DNA of 9,607 nucleotides from Campylobacterales bacterium (GTDB lineage: Bacteria > Campylobacterota > Campylobacteria > Campylobacterales > QNZT01), in contig JALWRO010000006.1 in NCBI GenBank assembly GCA_027080605.1, positions 1-9,607 of the forward strand, written 5' to 3'. The first letter of the stretch is position 1; every line of letters starts with the position of its first letter. The notes beneath the pieces were generated by a model. It was not told where the DNA came from. It was given only the letters and a program-made list of their open reading frames with translations, and did not search any database. Shown here piece after piece: positions 6,464 to 9,607 of the stretch. The position numbers and the translations under genes were made by a program.

Positions 6464-7010
6464 ATTGTCTAAATCTTTTAAAAACCCTCTCAAAATCGAG
6501 CGTGATATCACAACTGGTCTCTTCAAACCTGTAACTCTCTTTGCTAAAGTCGCCCTGTTTATCATACTCTTTGCCGTCTAGCTTGTACACTTTTGCGATG
6601 AGATCATCAGGATAGACGATGATATAATATTTTACTTTTTCTCTCTCATAGATATTAAATTTATAGACTTCATCTTTTTTTGCACTCGATTTTGAGATAA
6701 TCTCTACAATAATCTCAGGCGCTTTTGTCAGATAAGCTTCGTTCGTTTCACCGCAGGTAAGCGCCACATCCGGTCGCAAAACCGTATCGTCACTTACTTT
6801 ATAGTCAATTTCACCAAGCACTTCACATTCCGGACACTCATCGAGTGCTTCTCTTAGATTGTAGATTATCTCACTTGCCAAACTCTGATGCTTGCGCATC
6901 GGCGCAGGAGACATCGCTACAGCGATACCGTCATAAAGCTCCCAGTCCCCTTCCCACTGCTTGTAGTCATCGTACGTATAATGAATATCTTCCAATTTCA
7001 CTGCACCCAT
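6462..7010 (-). CDS. Uma2 family (DUF820) PD-(D/E)XK nuclease-fold protein, copy 2
   Basis: A 182-residue member of the same family as the protein at 4295-4831 but clearly divergent from it, so not a recent duplicate. Family marks: MGAVKLEDIHYTYDDYKQWE at the N-terminus, WELYDGIAVAMSPAPMRKHQ (about 23-42), LRPDVALTC (78-86), and PEIIVEIISKSSAKKDEVYK (98-117), then KVKYYIIVYP. Asp81 and Glu103 are the predicted active-site acids. I chose the ATG at 7010 because AAGGAG lies 7 bases upstream and the family domain starts there; an in-frame ATG at 7031 would put that ribosome site inside the gene. The stop TAG merges with repeat R3. It stands alone as the fourth array unit with its own promoter. 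Confidence 0.87.
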   Translation of the reverse strand: MGAVKLEDIHYTYDDYKQWEGDWELYDGIAVAMSPAPMRKHQSLASEIIYNLREALDECPECEVLGEIDYKVSDDTVLRPDVALTCGETNEAYLTKAPEIIVEIISKSSAKKDEVYKFNIYEREKVKYYIIVYPDDLIAKVYKLDGKEYDKQGDFSKESYRFEETSCDITLDFERVFKRFRQ

Positions 7011-7037
7011 GATATGCTCCTTGTTGCTCACTAAATG

Positions 7038-7067
7038 ATTATAGCTTTTTTGTAGATATCACGTCAA
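7038..7067 (-). promoter_or_regulatory. Promoter of Uma2 copy 2
   Basis: Minus strand: TTGACG (7062-7067), an 18-base spacer and TATAAT (7038-7043). It begins 8 bases left of repeat R4. The layout (TTnACG, 18-base spacer) matches the promoter of Uma2 copy 1. Confidence 0.7.
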
Positions 7068-7074
7068 TAGATAT

Positions 7075-7107
7075 AAAAAGTAAATCAGTAAATCTCCGAC
7101 CCACACT
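7075..7107 (+). repeat. Array repeat R4
   Basis: Core AGTAAATCTCCGACCCACAC (7087-7106). A partial second AAAAAGTAAATC sits immediately to its left. It lies 3 bases beyond the stop codon of mazF (minus strand, 7110-7112). Confidence 0.85.
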
Positions 7108-7109
7108 GT

Positions 7110-7448
7110 TTACACAATCTCATCAAAAAGCTCTTTGACTTTTTGCATCTGTTTATCTGTCAAAGTAGTAAGCTTTTCTATAAATCTACCATTGTCTATT
7201 GCCCGAATCTGCGTGATAACCAGATCTGAATCTTCTTTGAGATTATCCTTTTTATGCACCCGGTATCGAATGGGCTCTGCATCATCGATCAACCGGCTAC
7301 TCAAAGGAATCACTATAGTTGCAGGGTAGTCGCTGTGATTTAATATATTGTTTTGAAATACCAGTACCGGCCGTATCTTCCCCATCTCGTTTTTCTTCCT
7401 GACAGGGTTTAAATTTACGAGCCAAATTTCTCCCTTAGATACCATCAT
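7110..7448 (-). CDS. mazF: MazF/PemK-family mRNA interferase toxin
   Basis: A 112-residue toxin of the MazF/PemK/CcdB fold, expected to cleave single-stranded RNA at short sites. Visible marks: KGEIWLVNLNPV at the N-terminus, GKIRPVLVFQN (23-33) with the conserved Arg26, TIVIPLSS (44-51) with the expected catalytic Ser50/Ser51, and TQIRAID further on. Two adjacent start codons (ATG at 7448 and 7445) both lie inside the antitoxin gene, giving a 14-base overlap; I see no good ribosome site, so coupling to the antitoxin is likely. An in-frame start at 7472 would add residues outside the domain. Stop three bases from repeat R4. Substrate sequence not predictable. Confidence 0.88.
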   Translation of the reverse strand: MMVSKGEIWLVNLNPVRKKNEMGKIRPVLVFQNNILNHSDYPATIVIPLSSRLIDDAEPIRYRVHKKDNLKEDSDLVITQIRAIDNGRFIEKLTTLTDKQMQKVKELFDEIV

Positions 7449-7662
7449 CGAGTGTACTTTCAAAACTTTCATACTCTTTTTTATCTATCTCTTTTGTTTT
7501 TTCTATTGCTCTTAACATTTTTGATTTTTTATCTTCTTCTACAGTTTGAGCATATAAACGTATAGCCTCTCGTATGACATCACTTTTTTTCTTATGCAGC
7601 ATTTTTGATATTCTGTTAAGTGTCTTTTCAAGGTTTTCATCCAACCTTACTGTTGCTACCAT
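7435..7662 (-). CDS. Ribbon-helix-helix antitoxin of the MazF pair
   Basis: A 75-residue protein. The strand VATVRLD, a helix (about 10-22) and KKSDVIREAIRLYAQ (about 25-39) form a ribbon-helix-helix DNA-binding domain; the charged C-terminal tail (from about 42) would bind and block MazF. It precedes and overlaps mazF by 14 bases, is preceded by AAAGGA 7 bases upstream of the ATG, and sits under the promoter at 7692-7720 whose -10 is bracketed by two identical 8-bp boxes. The RHH fold replaces the AbrB-type domain of classical MazE, a common arrangement. Autorepression together with the toxin is expected from the family. Confidence 0.87.
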   Translation of the reverse strand: MVATVRLDENLEKTLNRISKMLHKKKSDVIREAIRLYAQTVEEDKKSKMLRAIEKTKEIDKKEYESFESTLDDGI

Positions 7663-7684
7663 AAAATATCCTTTCTGTTTTGTA

Positions 7685-7707
7685 ATACGGTATTATATCA
7701 TACGGTA
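7685..7707. promoter_or_regulatory. Candidate antitoxin operator: two direct ATACGGTA boxes
   Basis: ATACGGTA occurs at 7685-7692 and 7700-7707, exactly 15 bases apart and flanking the -10 (7692-7697). Tandem short boxes suit binding of two RHH dimers. Confidence 0.55.
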
Positions 7708-7720
7708 GTAACAAATGCAA
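7692..7720 (-). promoter_or_regulatory. Promoter of the RHH-mazF unit
   Basis: Minus strand: TTGCAT (7715-7720), a 17-base spacer and a perfect TATAAT (7692-7697). It is followed by AAAGGA and the antitoxin ATG. Confidence 0.7.
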
Positions 7721-7740
7721 ATATCATAGACAGAAGAATT

Positions 7741-7768
7741 AGTAAAAAGTAAACCTCCGACCCGCACT
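7741..7768 (+). repeat. Array repeat R5
   Basis: AGTAAAA then AGTAAACCTCCGACCCGCAC (7748-7767): perfect consensus. It separates the divergent mazF unit and ATPase gene. Confidence 0.85.
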
Positions 7769-7769
7769 C

Positions 7770-7798
7770 TTGCAAAATCTGACTCATTCTGTTATAAT
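7770..7798 (+). promoter_or_regulatory. Promoter of the DUF234-type ATPase
   Basis: TTGCAA (7770-7775), a 17-base spacer and TATAAT (7793-7798) with the extended TGT. The -35 begins two bases after repeat R5. Confidence 0.65.
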
Positions 7799-7816
7799 TA
7801 TGTAATATTACATAAT
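7797..7816. promoter_or_regulatory. Perfect 20-bp palindrome over the ATPase transcription start
   Basis: ATTATGTAATATTACATAAT is fully self-complementary with no central gap. It begins in the -10 and ends 13 bases before the ATG, so it spans the predicted transcription start and most of the leader. It could be an operator for an unlinked or self-encoded regulator; the ATPase has no obvious HTH of its own apart from a possible winged helix in its middle. Confidence 0.5.
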
Positions 7817-7829
7817 GAGGATATTCATA

Positions 7830-9152
7830 ATGTTTCACGACAGAGACAGTGAACTAGCGACGCTGGAAAAAGAGTACCGAAAAAAAGGATCTGCTTTTAC
7901 CGTAATTTACGGTCGCAGAAGGGTCGGAAAGACAGCGCTTATCTATGAATATATCAAAAACAAGCCGTCACTTTTTATCTATGCAACGGAAGCGAGTTTT
8001 TTGATACAACTGGAAAATCTCAAACCTCAGCTTTTAGAGCTGATAAACAAACCCTATCTCAAAGATATAAAGATAGAGAGTTTCTCTCAGCTTTTTAGCA
8101 TCTTAAAAGAGTATGATTTCCACAAAAAACTGGTTTTGGTCATAGACGAATATCAAAACTTATGCAAAGTGGACAAGTCCTTTTCCAGCCAGCTACAACG
8201 TATCTGGGATACAGAGCTGCAACATCAAAACATCCATCTGATCTTATCCGGCTCGGTCATATCGATGATGCATTCAGAAGTGTTGAATTACAGTGCACCG
8301 CTGTATGGCAGAAGAACGACAAATATAGATCTCAAACCACTCGCTTTCAGATATATCAAAACTTTTTTGCCCTCTGTCAAAAGAGAAGATGAGATGCATA
8401 TATTTGCCTCGTTCGGAACGATTCCGAAATATTTGGAACTTTATGATCAGAGTAAATCTTTTATGGAGAATATCCGCGACAACATACTCGATAAAAACGC
8501 ATTTCTATACAGTGAAGGAAATTTTTTGCTCAGGCAGGAGCTTGGTGATGTCTCAACCTACTTCTCTATCCTTGAAACGATCTCCAAAGGAGAAACCAAA
8601 CCCGGCAGTATCGCTTCAAAACTTCAGGTACCTTCCACCTACCTGACACGATACCTCACCAGGCTGATAGACCTGGATATCCTGACCAAAGAGGTGCCCG
8701 TAACCGAAAAAAATCCCCTCAAAAGTAAACTGGGGCGCTATAAGTTCAAAGATAAATTTTTGCACTTCTGGTTCTATTATGTCTATAAAAACTATAATCT
8801 ACTGGAAATAAACCAGACACAAGCGGTACTTGACGAAATCAAAACCAATTTCAACGACCGATTCGTATCCTTTGCATTCGAGGATTATGTCGCGGAAGAG
8901 CTTATGTACCATCCAGCCAAATACCTCGACTTCACACCCAAAAAAGTGGGCAGATGGTGGAACAAACACGAAGAGATCGATCTGATCGCGATGGATGACG
9001 AGCATATCTGCTTCATCGAATGCAAATGGCAAAATAGTGTACAAAAAGAGCAGGTGCTTCACCAACTCATCAAAAAATCAAAATCGCTCAAACACAATTT
9101 GAAAGAGTATTTTCTGGTAATTACCAAAGAGGATTTTTTAAGTAAAAAGTAA
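7830..9152 (+). CDS. ATPase with DUF234-type C-terminus (PF01637/PF03008 class)
   Basis: A 440-residue protein of the 'archaeal ATPase plus DUF234' class, function unknown. N-terminal P-loop domain: GRRRVGKT (28-35, Walker A), LVLVIDEYQNL (101-111, Walker B with Asp106-Glu107) and LILSGSVISMM (sensor-like). A middle winged-helix-like stretch includes GSIASKLQVPSTYLTRYLTR. The DUF234 part includes PLKSKLGRYKFKDKFLHFWF. The C-terminus carries a PD-(D/E)XK-like core: EEIDLIAM with Asp384, then CFIECKW with Glu397 and Lys399. I chose the ATG at 7830 because the conserved MFHDRDSEL start is there and GAGG lies 9 bases upstream; the ATG at 7815 lies in the palindrome. The last three residues and the stop (AGT AAA AAG TAA) come from repeat R6. 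A single gene forming the last, longest array unit; anti-phage or TA-like action is possible but not shown. Confidence 0.87.
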   Translation: MFHDRDSELATLEKEYRKKGSAFTVIYGRRRVGKTALIYEYIKNKPSLFIYATEASFLIQLENLKPQLLELINKPYLKDIKIESFSQLFSILKEYDFHKKLVLVIDEYQNLCKVDKSFSSQLQRIWDTELQHQNIHLILSGSVISMMHSEVLNYSAPLYGRRTTNIDLKPLAFRYIKTFLPSVKREDEMHIFASFGTIPKYLELYDQSKSFMENIRDNILDKNAFLYSEGNFLLRQELGDVSTYFSILETISKGETKPGSIASKLQVPSTYLTRYLTRLIDLDILTKEVPVTEKNPLKSKLGRYKFKDKFLHFWFYYVYKNYNLLEINQTQAVLDEIKTNFNDRFVSFAFEDYVAEELMYHPAKYLDFTPKKVGRWWNKHEEIDLIAMDDEHICFIECKWQNSVQKEQVLHQLIKKSKSLKHNLKEYFLVITKEDFLSKK

Positions 9153-9157
9153 ATCTC
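9141..9157 (+). repeat. Array repeat R6, truncated
   Basis: AGTAAAAAGTAAATCTC matches 16 of 17 bases of the left part of R5. The expected CGACCC... continuation is missing: at 9158 the sequence changes to the IS3 remnant. It supplies the stop codon of the ATPase gene. Confidence 0.7.
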
Positions 9158-9269
9158 GGTAATCCTCCCATTTCCCAACCCCTCCAAAAGTAGAGACTAG
9201 GCCGCAAGGGCCAACTTCATTTTGGGAGTGATCCCACCTATGGCCGTATTGGGTCGTTCATTATTTGTA
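9158..9269 (-). pseudogene. IS3-family element remnant: last ~22 codons of the OrfB transposase plus right end
   Basis: On the minus strand, codons from 9265 to the stop TAG at 9197-9199 read N-NERPNTAIGGITPKM and end KLALAA, the typical C-terminus of an IS3-family (DDE, rve domain) transposase, where YNNERPH/N precedes 'a-lGgiTP'. Everything upstream is missing. The frame breaks at the CTAG at 9270-9273, where the next element begins. After the stop, a G-rich stretch (9158-9196; on the plus strand GGTAATCCTCCC) probably holds the terminal inverted repeat, abutting the truncated array repeat. No transposase function can remain. Confidence 0.65.
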
Positions 9270-9283
9270 CTAGCTAACACTTA

Positions 9284-9324
9284 ATCTGACACTCTACAAT
9301 TTCTCCTGAAATATAGTGTCAGAT
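9284..9324. repeat. 10-bp perfect inverted repeat at the end of the IS481-type element
   Basis: ATCTGACACT (9284-9293) and AGTGTCAGAT (9315-9324), separated by 21 bases, between the transposase stop and the element's edge. It could be part of the terminal transposase-binding site or act as a weak terminator; the loop is long and no T-run follows. Confidence 0.6.
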
Positions 9325-9326
9325 GG

Positions 9327-9607
9327 CTAGGAAGCCATCGCCTCAGACTCCGTGGAATTATACCCTATCATTTTGATTTGAGCAAGATGTTTGCTCTTTT
9401 TAAAGCATTCCATAGGAGTCATTCCTTCACAGTTTTTACCTTGATGTGTTCGTTCGTTATTGTAATGTTTTAACCATTCATCTAAATCATGTTGCAGCTC
9501 CTCTATTGATTTGTAAATTTTCTTTCGAAATGTCACCGCATAAAACTCCTGCTGTATCGTTTTATGAAACCTTTCACATATGCCATTTGTCTGCGGGGAT
9601 TTTGCTT
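9327..9607 (-). CDS. IS481-family transposase, C-terminal 92 residues, cut by window edge
   Basis: On the minus strand an open frame enters from the right edge (first full codon at 9605) and ends at TAG 9327-9329. It reads AKSPQTNGICERFHKTIQQE, then FYAVTFRKKIYKSIEELQ and LDEWLKHYNNERTHQGKNCE, followed by GMTPMECF. This is the end of the rve/DDE integrase core of IS481-type transposases; the Glu of NGICERF is probably the third catalytic acid. The protein starts outside the window. An internal in-frame ATG-like start near 9536 is not a real gene start, because the conserved domain continues upstream of it. The element's edge is near 9274, next to CTAG, a target preferred by IS481-type elements. 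Completeness cannot be judged here. Confidence 0.85.
   Translation of the reverse strand, partial: AKSPQTNGICERFHKTIQQEFYAVTFRKKIYKSIEELQHDLDEWLKHYNNERTHQGKNCEGMTPMECFKKSKHLAQIKMIGYNSTESEAMAS

Larger units (their letters stand above)
4295..9157. other. Array of six gene units separated by a same-orientation 20-bp repeat
   Basis: Six units (Uma2; HepT/MntA; PIN plus antitoxin; Uma2; MazF plus RHH antitoxin; DUF234-type ATPase) are each followed on the right by one copy of a short repeat (R1-R6). Spacing between successive repeats is roughly 810, 760, 645, 660 and 1,400 bases. Gene strand varies (-,+,-,-,-,+) while repeat orientation does not. The array is more AT-rich than the operon to its left. 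No repeat copy is found left of the first unit, and no integrase is visible; the sixth repeat is truncated by an insertion. See the individual entries. Confidence 0.6.

Noticed and set aside
4862..9157. Array repeats as classical integron attC sites
   Set aside because: No GTTRRRY/RYYYAAC pair, no conserved imperfect hairpin and no integrase in view; the repeat core is only about 20 bases.
4862..9157. Array repeats as a CRISPR array
   Set aside because: The copies are 645-1,400 bases apart with genes between them, not short spacers.

Overview
The window looks like chromosomal DNA of a Gram-negative bacterium, most plausibly a free-living Campylobacterota (Sulfurimonas/Sulfurovum-like). That assignment is an inference from gene content and protein style, not a proof. 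Gram-negativity itself is well supported: there is an outer-membrane beta-barrel with a C-terminal Phe, a LolA-like periplasmic protein and an RND exporter.

Left part (1-4202): one tight minus-strand operon of five genes. Reading in the transcribed direction they are a six-helix membrane protein, a small winged-helix regulator, a LolA-like 'outer membrane lipoprotein-sorting' protein, an outer-membrane beta-barrel and an RND/MMPL-type exporter that runs off the left edge. The operon starts at a strong sigma70-type promoter whose -10 is overlapped by a perfect inverted repeat (TACTTTG-N5-CAAAGTA), the obvious candidate operator for the operon's own regulator. The products span inner membrane, periplasm and outer membrane and look like one envelope export or lipid/lipoprotein trafficking route.

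Middle part (about 4295-9157): a visibly AT-richer array of six compact units, each a selfish or defence-type gene or gene pair: Uma2-family protein; HepT/MntA (HEPN-MNT) pair; PIN toxin with Phd-like antitoxin; second Uma2-family protein; MazF/ribbon-helix-helix pair; DUF234-type ATPase with a PD-(D/E)XK-like C-terminus. The units are separated by six copies of a short direct repeat (consensus AGTAAAYCTCYGACCCRCAC), all in the same orientation whatever the gene strand. Most units carry their own promoter next to a repeat, and several genes end inside or within a few bases of a repeat. The layout resembles an integron cassette array, but the repeat has no recognisable attC core and no integrase is in view. 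This is the most interesting feature of the window.

Right part (9158-9607): the sixth repeat is cut after AGTAAATCTC by a remnant of an IS3-family element that keeps only the last ~22 codons of its transposase. That remnant is in turn cut near a CTAG by an IS481-family element whose transposase C-terminus fills the right edge. The array therefore ends, within this window, in a nested insertion scar.
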